Below, one piece after another: positions 9,075 through 19,738 of a stretch of 64,000 nucleotides of DNA. The position numbers and the translations under genes are program-made. How positions within the stretch are numbered: position 1 is the first letter of the stretch; each line of letters begins with the position of its first letter. Origin of the DNA: Methylobacterium sp. Leaf108 (lineage in GTDB: Bacteria > Pseudomonadota > Alphaproteobacteria > Rhizobiales > Beijerinckiaceae). The notes under the pieces are model-generated. The model was not told the DNA's origin and did not search any database. It saw only the letters and a program-made list of their open reading frames with translations. Where the stretch lies: positions 69,501 to 133,500 of the forward strand of contig NZ_LMND01000012.1 in NCBI RefSeq assembly GCF_001423265.1. The letters are read 5' to 3'.

Positions 9075-9104
9075 AGCCAAGCCTATCCAAAGCCAAGCCT
9101 ATCC
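9075..9104 (-). promoter_or_regulatory. Two 14-bp direct repeats upstream of vapB, candidate operator
   Basis: The plus-strand sequence agccaagcctatcc occurs at 9075-9088 and again at 9091-9104, with aa between them (16-bp period). It lies between the obgE stop (9125) and the vapB start (9050). On the minus strand, TTGGCT, 16 bases, then CAAGAT could serve as -35 and -10 elements within the repeats. Binding by VapB or the VapBC complex is inference from how such operons are usually controlled. Confidence 0.55.
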
Positions 9105-9124
9105 TAGGCGGCCCATCTCGTCAC

Positions 9125-10255
<1,131 letters not shown>

Positions 10256-10270
10256 TCATTGCGCGTCGGA

Positions 10271-10290
10271 CGATCCTTCGGAAAGGATCG
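10271..10290 (-). terminator. Perfect hairpin between rpmA and obgE, possible attenuator
   Basis: An eight-base perfect stem (CGATCCTT and AAGGATCG) closes a four-base loop. No run of T follows on the minus strand, so it is at best a weak or factor-assisted terminator. It could reduce read-through from the ribosomal protein genes into obgE. Confidence 0.35.
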
Positions 10291-10309
10291 CCCGTGACGA
10301 TGCGGATGC

Positions 10310-10576
10310 CTACTCGGCGGCTTCCTGCATCGGGATCACCGCCACGAAGGCGCGACCGCGCTTGACCTGGAACTCGACCCGGCCATCCGCCTTGGCGAAC
10401 AGGGTGTGGTCGGTGCCGATGCCGACGTTGACGCCGGGGTGGAACTTGGTGCCGCGCTGGCGAACGATGATGTTGCCGGCGATCACGGCTTCCGAGCCGA
10501 ACTTCTTGACGCCGAGGCGCTGGCCGGCGGAATCGCGGCCGTTGCGGGACGAGCCGCCTGCTTTCTTGTGGGCCAT
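10310..10576 (-). CDS. rpmA: 50S ribosomal protein L27
   Basis: An 88-residue bL27. The N-terminus [16 protein letters not shown] is typical of the tail that reaches the peptidyl-transferase centre, with no Firmicutes-type propeptide. The core [19 protein letters not shown] and GTKFHPG follows. It lies 42 bases downstream of rplU on the same strand, and both are likely transcribed from the promoter at 11154-11183. The length is normal. Confidence 0.97.
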   Translation of the reverse strand: MAHKKAGGSSRNGRDSAGQRLGVKKFGSEAVIAGNIIVRQRGTKFHPGVNVGIGTDHTLFAKADGRVEFQVKRGRAFVAVIPMQEAAE

Positions 10577-10618
10577 CTGGATGTGCTCCGAATTGGTGTT
10601 GCGTCGCTGGGGCGGTGA

Positions 10619-11014
10619 TCAGGCTTCGGCGGAGGCGAATTCGCCCTCGGAGCTCTTCACGGTCTTGGCCCTGCGCTCGGGCGCCTTCGACGACTTGCCG
10701 CCGGCGCTGATCTCCATGATCCGCACCACGGTGTGGTGCTGGCGGTGGCCGCGCTTGCGCCGCGAGTTCTGCCGGCGGCGCTTCTTGAAGGCGATGACCT
10801 TCTTGTCGCGGCCGTGGCTGACGATCTCGCCGACGACGCTGATGCCGCTCAGCATGGGGGCACCGACCTCGGTGGCGCCTTCGCCGTCGGCGAACAGCAG
10901 GACCTCGCCGAAGGTAACGGCCGAGCCCTCTTCGCCCTCGAGCGTGGCGATGGTGATGGTGTCGTTGGCGGCAACGCGATACTGCTTGCCGCCCGTCTTG
11001 ATGACTGCGAACAT
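10619..11014 (-). CDS. rplU: 50S ribosomal protein L21
   Basis: A 131-residue bL21. The N-terminal core [18 protein letters not shown] is unmistakable, and the RNA-binding basic stretch [16 protein letters not shown] occurs at about residues 77-92. After the normal end of the domain (about residue 105) a Lys/Ser/Glu-rich tail of about 25 residues follows ([18 protein letters not shown]...), which many L21 proteins lack but several alphaproteobacteria have. It is the first gene of the rplU-rpmA unit, with a promoter and a strong leader hairpin upstream. Confidence 0.96.
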   Translation of the reverse strand: MFAVIKTGGKQYRVAANDTITIATLEGEEGSAVTFGEVLLFADGEGATEVGAPMLSGISVVGEIVSHGRDKKVIAFKKRRRQNSRRKRGHRQHHTVVRIMEISAGGKSSKAPERRAKTVKSSEGEFASAEA

Positions 11015-11112
11015 CGTTCTCTCTCGTGTTCTCTGCCGGCCTCCGGCTGGCGCCTGGGCCGTCTTCTTGTTCAGGTCATCCGCGGCACCGGTCGAGCGAT
11101 GCGCGAACGCGA

Positions 11113-11145
11113 AACGCGCGGACTTCTGCGAGGAAGCCGCGCGTT
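11113..11145 (-). promoter_or_regulatory. Strong hairpin at the predicted 5' end of the rplU-rpmA mRNA
   Basis: Arms AACGCGCGG (11113-11121) and CCGCGCGTT (11137-11145) pair perfectly, with a further GAAG/CTTC step after a one-base bulge and a six-base loop. The expected transcription start from the adjacent promoter is around 11147, so the transcript would begin in or just before this stem, about 100 bases ahead of the rplU start codon. It could stabilise the mRNA or be a ribosomal-protein autoregulation site; this is inference. Confidence 0.5.
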
Positions 11146-11153
11146 GCTCCGGT

Positions 11154-11183
11154 TCGTTAGGCTCGATCGACGTGATTTGTCAA
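11154..11183 (-). promoter_or_regulatory. Predicted sigma-70-type promoter of rplU-rpmA
   Basis: On the minus strand TTGACA (11183-11178) is followed after 18 bases by TAACGA (11159-11154). The -35 element is a perfect consensus match. Its position upstream of rplU and the absence of other genes make it the likely housekeeping promoter of the L21-L27 unit. Confidence 0.65.
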
Positions 11184-11505
11184 GGACGGCAAACTGGTGG
11201 TCGCCGGCTGTTCGTCCGCGCGGACAGCTTCCGCGATCGACGGACCGCGCACGATGATGGCCAGCAGAATTCAAGCTTGTGCACCGAGTTCGTTCAGAAC
11301 TGGCCCCGGTTCTCAGCCGTCTCGTATCAGGTCGCGCGCTTCGGATCGACCAAGCTGAAGGGGCTTTCCTCTCTACCTTCGGGGGAGGGACCAAGGATGG
11401 AGGCGGCTGGGCAACCCTCCGCGTCAGACCAGCGAAAACGCCGCCGCCTCCCAGCAAGGGGTAAAAGCGGCGCGAAAATTTCGCCGGAGCGTCACGCAGT
11501 GGGCC

Positions 11506-13056
11506 TCACCGCTTCATCAACCCACCCAGCACGTTGCGCAGGATCGCGTTCCCCACCTGCGTCCCTACCGTCCGCGCCATCGAGCGGGCGGCGTTGCCGA
11601 TCACCTGTTCGGCGAGGCTCTGGGGCGGGCGGCGGCCTTTTCCCGTCGCCGGCTTGCCACCGAACATTCCGCCGACGAGGCCGCCGAGCATGCCCGTCAG
11701 GCCACCCTCCGACTCCTGCGCCGCCTCGGCGCCGCCCGCGTCGAGCCCCTTGCGCTTGGCCAGGATCTCGTAGGCGCTCTCGTTGTCGATCGCCTGATCG
11801 TACTTCCCCCGCAGCGGGCTCTTGGCGATGAGGTCGGCGCGCTCGGCCGGCGTCAGCGGCCCGACCCGGCCCTGGGGGGCCGCGATCAGCGCGCGCTCCA
11901 CCACGGAGGGCGTGCCCTTGGCCTCCAGAAAGCTGACCAGCGCTTCGCCGACGCCGAGTTCGGTGATGGCTTTCGCCACGTCGAAACCGGGGTTCTGGCG
12001 AAACGTCTCGGCGGCGGCCTTCACGGCGCGCTGGTCGCGCGGGGTGAAGGCGCGCAGCGCGTGCTGTACCCGGTTGCCGAGCTGGCCGAGCACGGTCTCG
12101 GGCACGTCGAGCGGGTTCTGCGTCACGAAGTAGACGCCGACTCCCTTGGAGCGGATCAGGCGCACCACCTGTTCCACGGCGTCGAGCAAGGCCTTGGGCG
12201 CGTCGTCGAACAGCAGGTGCGCCTCGTCGAAGAAGAACACCAGCTTGGGCTTGTCGAGATCGCCCACTTCGGGAAGCTGCTCGAACAGCTCGGAGAGCAT
12301 CCACAGCAGGAACGAGGCGTAGAGCCTGGGCCGCTGCATCAGCTTGTCGGCGGCCAGGATATTGACGATGCCGCGCCCGTCGCGGTCGCGCTTCATGAAG
12401 TCGTTGAGGTCGAGCGCCGGTTCGCCGAAGAACCGGTCGGCCCCCTGGTTCTCCAGCATCAGGAGCTGGCGCTGGATCGCGCCGACCGATGCGGCCGAGA
12501 CGTTGCCGTACGTCCCCGAAATCTCCTTCAGGTTCTCGGTGAGGTAGAGCAGCAGCGCCCGCAGGTCCTTGAGGTCGAGCACCGGCCACTGGTTGTCGTC
12601 CGCGACCCGGAAGGCAATGTTGAGCACGCCCTCCTGGGTGTCGTTGAGTTCGAGGAGCCGCGCCAGCAGCAGCGGCCCCATCTCGATGACCGTGGCGCGG
12701 ATCGGATGGCCCTGGTCCCCGAACAGGTCCCAGAACACCGTGGGAAACCGGTCGGGCTCGTAGGTGATGCCGAGTTCCTGCGCCCGCTTGACGAAGACGG
12801 GCTTGGCTTCTCCGTCGGCGGCCAGCCCCGAGAGGTCGCCCTTGATGTCGGCGGCGAAGACCGGGACGCCGGCGTTGGAGAATCCTTCCACCATCACCTG
12901 GAGGGTCACGGTCTTGCCCGTGCCGGTGGCGCCGGCCACGAGGCCGTGGCGGTTGGCGAGCCTGAGGGTCAGGGCCTCCGGCTTGGCGCCGCTCTTGCCC
13001 ACGAGGATCTTGCCGTCGAGGATTTTGCCGTCGAGATCCTGGCTGTCGCCCTGCAT
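11506..13056 (-). CDS. HerA-like ATPase (helicase HerA-like/DUF853 family)
   Basis: A 516-residue P-loop ATPase of the FtsK/HerA group. The Walker A motif GATGTGKT is at residues 42-49, and the Walker B region [15 protein letters not shown] is near 275-289. The family motif [13 protein letters not shown] follows the P-loop. The C-terminal part is Gly/Ala-rich with small hydrophobic repeats ([13 protein letters not shown]). Homologues are widely conserved in proteobacteria, with no settled role; DNA translocation or pumping is inferred from the family. The ATG at 13056 was chosen because upstream in-frame residues are low-complexity and lie before the first conserved residues. It stands alone in its orientation. 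Confidence 0.8.
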   Translation of the reverse strand: MQGDSQDLDGKILDGKILVGKSGAKPEALTLRLANRHGLVAGATGTGKTVTLQVMVEGFSNAGVPVFAADIKGDLSGLAADGEAKPVFVKRAQELGITYEPDRFPTVFWDLFGDQGHPIRATVIEMGPLLLARLLELNDTQEGVLNIAFRVADDNQWPVLDLKDLRALLLYLTENLKEISGTYGNVSAASVGAIQRQLLMLENQGADRFFGEPALDLNDFMKRDRDGRGIVNILAADKLMQRPRLYASFLLWMLSELFEQLPEVGDLDKPKLVFFFDEAHLLFDDAPKALLDAVEQVVRLIRSKGVGVYFVTQNPLDVPETVLGQLGNRVQHALRAFTPRDQRAVKAAAETFRQNPGFDVAKAITELGVGEALVSFLEAKGTPSVVERALIAAPQGRVGPLTPAERADLIAKSPLRGKYDQAIDNESAYEILAKRKGLDAGGAEAAQESEGGLTGMLGGLVGGMFGGKPATGKGRRPPQSLAEQVIGNAARSMARTVGTQVGNAILRNVLGGLMKR

Positions 13057-13283
13057 GATCGTCCGCTCCAAACCTCGTGCCGTGCGCAAAGGCGCGGCGC
13101 CTGCGGTTATGGCGGTCGCCGGCCGTCTTTTCCAGGCCGACCGCATCGGGACGGCGTACGTCGAAGCGTGGCGTAAACGATGTTTCGTGCCGCCGCGTGC
13201 CGAAACACCTCCGGCGTGCGTTACCTCCCCACGAGATCGCCTGCCTCCGGTTCGGACACGGCGCATCTCACGGAGGATACCGC

Positions 13284-13646
13284 GTGAAACAATCGATCAC
13301 CCTGGCCGCCGGCCTCATCGCCGCCGGCCTTTTCTTCGCGCCCGCAGCGGTGTCGGCGGCCCCCATGCCCGTCCCGACCGCCGACGTGGCACCCCTGGCG
13401 ACGGATACCGTCCAGTACGGTTACGGCCGCCGCGGTTATGGCGGCGGTTACGGTCGTGGCGGTTACGGTCGTGGCGGCTACGGCAATCGTGGCTACGGTC
13501 GTGGCGGTTACGGCGGTCGCGGCTACGGTCGTGGCGGTTACGGTGGCTATGGCCGGGGTGGCTATGGCCGCGGCCCCGCCCGCATCGGCATCGGCCCGGG
13601 CAACATCCTCGGCGGCGGCCCCGGCTACATCGGCCGCGGCTTCTGA
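13284..13646 (+). CDS. Small secreted Gly/Tyr/Arg-repeat protein
   Basis: A 120-residue protein with a signal peptide (about 1-25: [17 protein letters not shown], then APAAVSAA) and a mature part made mostly of GYGRGG-like repeats (about residues 47-98), ending in a Gly-rich tail. Translation probably begins at GTG 13284, with CGGAGGA seven bases upstream. The repeats are translated, not a non-coding array. Similar Gly/Tyr-rich exported proteins are common in Methylobacterium and relatives, with no known function; an envelope-associated or structural role is a guess. Confidence 0.7.
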   Translation: MKQSITLAAGLIAAGLFFAPAAVSAAPMPVPTADVAPLATDTVQYGYGRRGYGGGYGRGGYGRGGYGNRGYGRGGYGGRGYGRGGYGGYGRGGYGRGPARIGIGPGNILGGGPGYIGRGF

Positions 13647-13821
13647 TCGGACCACGGGCGCGCCGCGGACTCGCGGGGCGCCCGACCGGATGTCGAGGTC
13701 CGAGCGCGGCCCGTTGCGCCGCCCTGCTCGAATATCCCGGTCCATCGGGGCTCCCTCGCCCGGCCGCCCTTGATTTCACGGCGGCGAGGCTCGAAGGACG
13801 AGCTTCCTTTTCGGCGGAGCC

Positions 13822-14217
13822 TTGGACATGGACGAATTGATCACCCGCGTCACGAGCGTGACCGGCCTCGATGCGGCGACGGCGCAGACGGCCCTCGGCC
13901 ACATCCTGGCCTTCCTGCAGAAGGAAGGGCCGGCCACCGAGGTCGCGCAGCTGCTCGCGGCGATGCCGGGATCGGAAGCCCTCATCGCCGATTCCAACGC
14001 GGGCGAGGGTGGCGGCGGCGGCCTGATGGGCATGCTCGGCGGGATGATGGGCGGCGGCGTCATGGCGCTCGGCCAGAAGCTGATGGCGGCCGGCGTGCCG
14101 ATGGGTCAGATGCAGCCCCTCGGGCGTGAATTGTTCGCCTATGGCCGCGAAAAGGCCGGCGAGGACGTGATGGGCCCCATCGTCGGCTCCATCCCCGGCC
14201 TCAACCAGTTCGTCTGA
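13822..14217 (+). CDS. Small DUF2267-like protein
   Basis: A 131-residue protein that begins MDMDELITRVTSVTGLD and continues with helices resembling the DUF2267 fold (ATAQTALGHILAFLQKEG, VAQLLAAMPG). A flexible Gly/Met-rich segment (GGGGGLMGMLGGMMGGG) lies at about residues 57-80. No signal peptide is seen, so it is probably cytosolic. An ATG at 13828 would drop the first two residues. The family assignment is moderate and the role unknown. Confidence 0.6.
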   Translation: MDMDELITRVTSVTGLDAATAQTALGHILAFLQKEGPATEVAQLLAAMPGSEALIADSNAGEGGGGGLMGMLGGMMGGGVMALGQKLMAAGVPMGQMQPLGRELFAYGREKAGEDVMGPIVGSIPGLNQFV

Positions 14218-14241
14218 CCGGACCGCGCGGTGCTTCGGCGG

Positions 14242-14255
14242 CTACCCTTCGGTAG
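14242..14255 (+). terminator. Short hairpin after the DUF2267-like gene
   Basis: The stem CTACC/GGTAG closes a CTTC loop 24 bases after the stop. There is no T-run, so terminator strength is doubtful. Confidence 0.3.
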
Positions 14256-14414
14256 AGGTCGCCGGAACGGGTCGCCCTGCGCCTTAAGCTCCTCTGTCGC
14301 CACGCGAAGATCTGTCATAAAAGCGTTCCCGCTTCGTGATTGATGGAAGCGGTCGAGGCACGAGGCCGACGGCTCCACCGGGAGCCAGCCCAGGCGCCTC
14401 GCAGGGCGGATCCG

Positions 14415-15434
14415 ATGGTCCCGAATTTCGCGCGTGACGCCTCGGCGGCGTGGCTCAACGGCTGGGAGGCGCATGTGCACGCCCCCCTCGCCCGGTTCCG
14501 GCAGAAGCGGGTCGACGCGGGCCTCGCCGCGTTTCCGGGCCTCGGCTTCCTGCCGCCCGGCGGTGTCCCGATCAAGTTCAAGCCGCGCCTCAAGAGGCCG
14601 CTGGCGGCGCCGGGCCTCGACCCGAGCCTCGGCCGGATCGGCAACCTCGAAGTGCGTCTGGCCACATCCGTGCCCGACATCCGCCGGGCGCAGCGCCTGC
14701 GCTACCGGGTGTTCTACGAGGAGATGTCGGCGATCCCCACCGGGATGACCCTGCTCGCGCGCCGCGACATCGACGATTACGACACGGTCTGCGACCACCT
14801 CCTCGTCATCGACCACGCCGCCACCGAGGCCAAGCCCTTCCGCAAGCCGCGCCCGAAGGTGGTGGGCACCTACCGCCTGCTGCGCCAGGACGCCGCCGAC
14901 CGCAACTTCGGCTTCTACACCGCCGGCGAGTACGACATCGCGCCGCTGCTCGCGGCCAACCCCGGCAAGAGGTTTCTCGAACTCGGCCGCTCGTGCGTCC
15001 TCAAGCCCTATCGGACCAAGCGCACGGTGGAGCTGCTGTGGGCCGGCATCTGGGCCTATGTCCAGCATCACCGCATCGACGCGATGCTCGGCTGCGCCAG
15101 CCTGGAGGGCACCGACCCCGATCGGCTGGCCTTGCCCTTGAGCTTCCTCCACCACCACGCCCGGGCGCCCGACGCCTGGCGCGCGCGCGCCCTGCCCGGC
15201 CGCTACGTGGCGATGGACCGCCTCGCCCGCGAGGCGATCGACCCGAAGGCGGCGCTGCAGGCACTGCCGCCGCTGATCAAGGGCTACCTGCGCGTCGGCG
15301 CCACCTTCGGCGACGGCGCCGTGGTCGATCACCAGTTCGGCACCACCGACGTCTTCGTGGTGCTGCCGGTCTCGGCCATCGCCGCCCGCTACATCGACCA
15401 CTTCGGTCCGGCCGCGAACCGCAGGGCCGCCTGA
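14415..15434 (+). CDS. GNAT-family N-acyltransferase, OlsB-like
   Basis: A 339-residue protein of the hemolysin-like/Acetyltransf_5 group of GNAT enzymes, to which OlsB belongs. OlsB adds a 3-hydroxyacyl chain from acyl carrier protein to ornithine in ornithine-lipid synthesis. Diagnostic segments are LEVRLATSVPDIRRAQRLRY, RVFYEEMSA, VVGTYRLL, and FLELGRSCVLKPYR. The ATG at 14415 has an AGGGCGGA sequence just upstream; an in-frame start at 14340 is less likely. An olsA partner is not in this window. The next gene is a membrane acyltransferase, but whether they work together is unknown. Confidence 0.65.
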   Translation: MVPNFARDASAAWLNGWEAHVHAPLARFRQKRVDAGLAAFPGLGFLPPGGVPIKFKPRLKRPLAAPGLDPSLGRIGNLEVRLATSVPDIRRAQRLRYRVFYEEMSAIPTGMTLLARRDIDDYDTVCDHLLVIDHAATEAKPFRKPRPKVVGTYRLLRQDAADRNFGFYTAGEYDIAPLLAANPGKRFLELGRSCVLKPYRTKRTVELLWAGIWAYVQHHRIDAMLGCASLEGTDPDRLALPLSFLHHHARAPDAWRARALPGRYVAMDRLAREAIDPKAALQALPPLIKGYLRVGATFGDGAVVDHQFGTTDVFVVLPVSAIAARYIDHFGPAANRRAA

Positions 15435-15552
15435 CACGGGCGGCCCGACCCGACGGGACAGGCTTGCTCACCCCGCCGCGCCACGACTAAACCCGCGGGG
15501 CGGACGGGGCCTCGACGCCCCTTCCGCCGAGGCGTGGAGGAACGGGGCGCCC

Positions 15553-16701
15553 ATGCGCGGCTATCGGTACGAGGCCCTCGACGGGGTGCGCGGGATCGCG
15601 GCGCAGGCGGTGCTGGTGAGCCATGCCCTCGGGATGGCCTATCCGCACCTCGAGGCACCGGTGGCCGGTGTCGTCGAGTGGGTCGGGCGCCTCTCGGTGA
15701 TGGTGTTCTTTTCCCTGAGCGGCTTCGTGATCGCCACGAGCCTGTCGCGCCTGATCGCGCAGGACCGCGACCGGTTCGTGCTGCACTACGCCGTCCACCG
15801 CGTCGCCCGGATCTGGCCGCCCCTGATCCTGGCCATCGTCGTCACCTTCGCGGTGGGCGCTATCGGCCATGCCGGGCTGCCGCTGCTGACCCGCACCGGC
15901 GATCCCTACCGCCTCGACCTCGTCGCGTTCCTGCGCGGCGTCACGCTGACCTTCGGGCCGGGGGACGCCACCTTCGTCATCGACCGGGCGCTGTGGTCCC
16001 TACGCCAGGAGGTCTACCTCTATGGTGTCGCGGCCTTCGCCGCCCTGGCCCTGGTCCGGACCGGGCTCGTGCGCCTCGTGGCAGGGACGGTGGTGGTCGG
16101 GATGATCGCCATCACCGCCGACCGATTCTTCTACCCGCAATCCCTCGCCCTGTTCGCCGCCGGGGCCGGCGCCGCACTGTTCGGCCACCGCCTGGGGGCC
16201 TGGGCGGACTCGGGCCTGCTGTGGCCGGCGACCGCCCTGCTTCTGGTGCTCCCCCTCGCGACGGTGAGCGACCCGGGCTACGTCGACGCCTTGAGCGACC
16301 ACCGCGGCCTGCTCGCCTACCAGGCCGCCCTCGGCCTGCCGCTGGCGCTGTGCCTCTTGAACCTCGCGACGCGGGACGGCCCAGCCACCCGCCTGTTCAC
16401 GGCCTGGCGCGGGGCGGCGGCGTTCTCCTACACGCTCTACGTCATCCACGTGCCGGTCATGACGCTGGTGTTCTCGCTCCGGGCCCACCAGGGCTGGGTG
16501 CCCGGCGCGCTCGGGACGGTGCTCACCCTCCTCGTCGCCCTCGCGGTGGCGCAAGGCCTGTCCTACGTGGCGGCCCGGTTCGTGGAGCGTCCGCGCCAGG
16601 TCCGGGCGCTGATCTTTCGCGCCCTGGGGGTGGTCGGGCATGCGCCCCGCCCGGCTCAGGCCGAGGCGTCGCCCACCAGGGCGGCCAAGCCCTCCCGGTA
16701 G
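15553..16701 (+). CDS. Acyltransferase-3 (OafA/NodX-type) membrane protein
   Basis: A 382-residue integral membrane protein of the acyltransferase-3 family, which transfers acyl groups to sugars of exported glycans. It begins with the typical YEALDGVRGIAAQAVLVSH, whose Arg and His are the conserved pair, and continues with FFSLSGFVIA and about ten hydrophobic segments. Near the C-terminus FSYTLYVIHVPVM is another family landmark. The acceptor is unknown. Its last 46 bases overlap the end of the convergent epimerase-like gene. Confidence 0.85.
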   Translation: MRGYRYEALDGVRGIAAQAVLVSHALGMAYPHLEAPVAGVVEWVGRLSVMVFFSLSGFVIATSLSRLIAQDRDRFVLHYAVHRVARIWPPLILAIVVTFAVGAIGHAGLPLLTRTGDPYRLDLVAFLRGVTLTFGPGDATFVIDRALWSLRQEVYLYGVAAFAALALVRTGLVRLVAGTVVVGMIAITADRFFYPQSLALFAAGAGAALFGHRLGAWADSGLLWPATALLLVLPLATVSDPGYVDALSDHRGLLAYQAALGLPLALCLLNLATRDGPATRLFTAWRGAAAFSYTLYVIHVPVMTLVFSLRAHQGWVPGALGTVLTLLVALAVAQGLSYVAARFVERPRQVRALIFRALGVVGHAPRPAQAEASPTRAAKPSR

Positions 16702-17525
16702 GTCGGGTAGGCGAGGTCGACCCCGAGTTCCTCGCGGATCAGCCGGTTCCGCACGCGCTTGTTCTCGCCGTAGAAGCTGCGGGCCATCGGGCTGAGATCA
16801 GCGGTCTCGAAATCCACCTCCGGCGGCAGCGGCAGTCCGGCGAGGGCGGCGGCGTATTCGGTGACCACCTGCGGCGGCGTCGGTTCGTCGTCGGTGACGT
16901 TGTAGGTCGCCCCCGGCCGCGGCCGGCGGATCGAGGCCATCAGCGTCGTGGCGATGTCGTCCACATGGATGCGGTTGAAGACCTGGCCGGCCTTGATGAT
17001 CCGCTGCGACTTGCCCTCGCGCAGTTTCACCAGCGGGTTGCGGCCCGGGCCGTAGATGCCCGACAGGCGGAACACCTGCACCGCCTTGCCGGTCTGCCGG
17101 CCGAGATCGCGCCAGGCCTCCTCCACCGCGAGGCGGCCGCGCGAGCGCGCGCTCTTGGGGATGGGTAGGGTGTCCTCGTCGATCCAGGCGCCGTCGTGGT
17201 CGCCGTAGACGCCGATGGTGGAGAGGTAGCCGATCCAGCCGATGCGGCTGTCGCGGATCGCGGCGCCGTAGCGACGCAGCACCGTGTCGCCGTCGCGGTC
17301 CGGTGGCGCCGAGACGAGGAGCGCGTCGGTCTCGGCGAGATCGGCCGCGATGCGCGGGTCGTCGGATTCCGGCCCGAAGGTGCGCATGGCGAACGTCGTC
17401 TCGCGGGCGATGGCGTCGGCACGGGCCCCGTCGGTGACGGTGGCCCGCACGGCGGCGAATTGGGCGCCCTCGCGTTCGGCGAAATGGCGGGCGGTGAAGC
17501 CGAGGCCGAAGACGAACAGGTTCAC
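16656..17525 (-). CDS. NAD(P)-binding epimerase/SDR-like protein (YeeZ type)
   Basis: A 289-residue Rossmann-fold protein. The nucleotide-binding turn is GLGFTARHF at the N-terminus rather than the classical GxxGxxG, as in YeeZ-like proteins. Downstream motifs fit extended SDRs: LSTIGVYGDHDG with the catalytic Tyr region, FRLSGIYGPGRNP, and RIHVDDIA. The probable start is GTG at 17525. It follows queG by 17 bases on the same strand and likely shares its transcript. The substrate is unknown. Confidence 0.75.
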   Translation of the reverse strand: MNLFVFGLGFTARHFAEREGAQFAAVRATVTDGARADAIARETTFAMRTFGPESDDPRIAADLAETDALLVSAPPDRDGDTVLRRYGAAIRDSRIGWIGYLSTIGVYGDHDGAWIDEDTLPIPKSARSRGRLAVEEAWRDLGRQTGKAVQVFRLSGIYGPGRNPLVKLREGKSQRIIKAGQVFNRIHVDDIATTLMASIRRPRPGATYNVTDDEPTPPQVVTEYAAALAGLPLPPEVDFETADLSPMARSFYGENKRVRNRLIREELGVDLAYPTYREGLAALVGDASA

Positions 17526-17542
17526 GGGGCTGGTCTCCGTCG

Positions 17543-18742
<1,200 letters not shown>

Positions 18743-18818
18743 CGGCGCTTCCCGGAACGGGGTCCGCGCCCGCCCGGGAAACGGCGTCCGTGCCGGATCG
18801 GGAGCCGCGCGAAGGACG

Positions 18819-19511
18819 TCAGAAATCGAGGTCCGCGTAATGGTCGGCCGGGGCCATGCCGGGCACACGGTCGGCGAGCAGGGTGCGGAAGGACGGGCGC
18901 GACTTCACCCGCGCGTACCAGTCCTTGGCGGTCTCGTCCTCGTCCCATGGCACGTCGCCGAGGTAATCCACGCAGGAGAGATGGGCCGCCGCCGCGAGAT
19001 CGGCATAGGTGAGATGGTCGCCCGACAGCCAGCGCCGCCGCCCCATCAGGTAGCCGATGTATTTGAGGTGGTAGCGCACGTTGGTGCGCGCGGCGCGGAT
19101 CGCGTGCATGTCCGGCGGACCGCCGCCCACCGCGCTCGTCATGAACCGCTTGTGGATCTTCTCCAGCACCAGGTAGCCGGTCACCTCCGCGTCGAACTTG
19201 ACGAGGAACCAGTCGAGCAGCCGGCGGACCTCGACCCGGTCGGCGGTGACCTCCGGCAGCAGGCGCCGGCCACTGAGGCCGAGCCCGCGGGTCTCGTCGA
19301 GATATTCCGCGATGATGCCGGGCCCCGGCACGGCCAGCCCCGTCTCCTCGACGAGGACCGGCGTGGTGCCGGCGGGATTGAGGAGCAGGAAGGCGTCGCG
19401 ACGCTCCCACGGCTTTTCTTCGACGAGGGCCGGCTCCATGCCCATCTCGGCCAGGACCAGGCGCACGAAACGTGAGTGCGGACAGAAGGGGGAATGGTGC
19501 AGCGTCGCCAT
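18819..19511 (-). CDS. Glutathione S-transferase family protein
   Basis: A 230-residue GST-fold protein. The thioredoxin-like N-terminal domain begins TLHHSPFCPHSRFVRLVLAE, with Ser/Cys residues at the glutathione site, and includes the cis-proline region AGTTPVLVEETG. The helical C-terminal domain holds HLTYADLAAAAHLSCVDYLG, the usual N-capping box. Substrate and physiological role are unknown. It lies upstream of queG in the same direction, with a gap of 76 bases, and is divergent from uppP. Confidence 0.85.
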   Translation of the reverse strand: MATLHHSPFCPHSRFVRLVLAEMGMEPALVEEKPWERRDAFLLLNPAGTTPVLVEETGLAVPGPGIIAEYLDETRGLGLSGRRLLPEVTADRVEVRRLLDWFLVKFDAEVTGYLVLEKIHKRFMTSAVGGGPPDMHAIRAARTNVRYHLKYIGYLMGRRRWLSGDHLTYADLAAAAHLSCVDYLGDVPWDEDETAKDWYARVKSRPSFRTLLADRVPGMAPADHYADLDF

Positions 19512-19738
19512 CGAGGCCGTTTCGGACGAGTTTCGGCGCGTCGGGCCGACGGGCCGTGTCGAAGCCCCTCGTGAACGGGCCGCGGTTGAGACTTATTGCT
19601 CGATCGTTGCCGCCTCATTAACACGCTCGACCTTTCACGGTAACCGTCCGTCAACCGCGATCGGACAAGCCTGCCCCGCGGCCCGCTCGACGGCGCGATG
19701 AACGCGACACCCAACCACCACGATATCGGGGCGATCAG

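Larger units (their letters stand above)
11015..11505. other. Intergenic region between rplU and the HerA-like ATPase gene
   Basis: A 491-bp gap without a convincing gene. Its rplU-proximal half carries the rplU promoter and leader hairpin. The other half has an imperfect inverted repeat with arms ggaggcggc (11399-11407) and gccgcctcc (11443-11451), lying downstream of the ATPase stop, which may end that transcript. Nothing else was recognised. Confidence 0.6.

Noticed and set aside
13420-13590. Short regular repeats resembling a CRISPR or minisatellite array
   Set aside because: They are in-frame GYGRGG codon repeats in a gene with a signal peptide and ribosome-binding site; there are no unique spacers.
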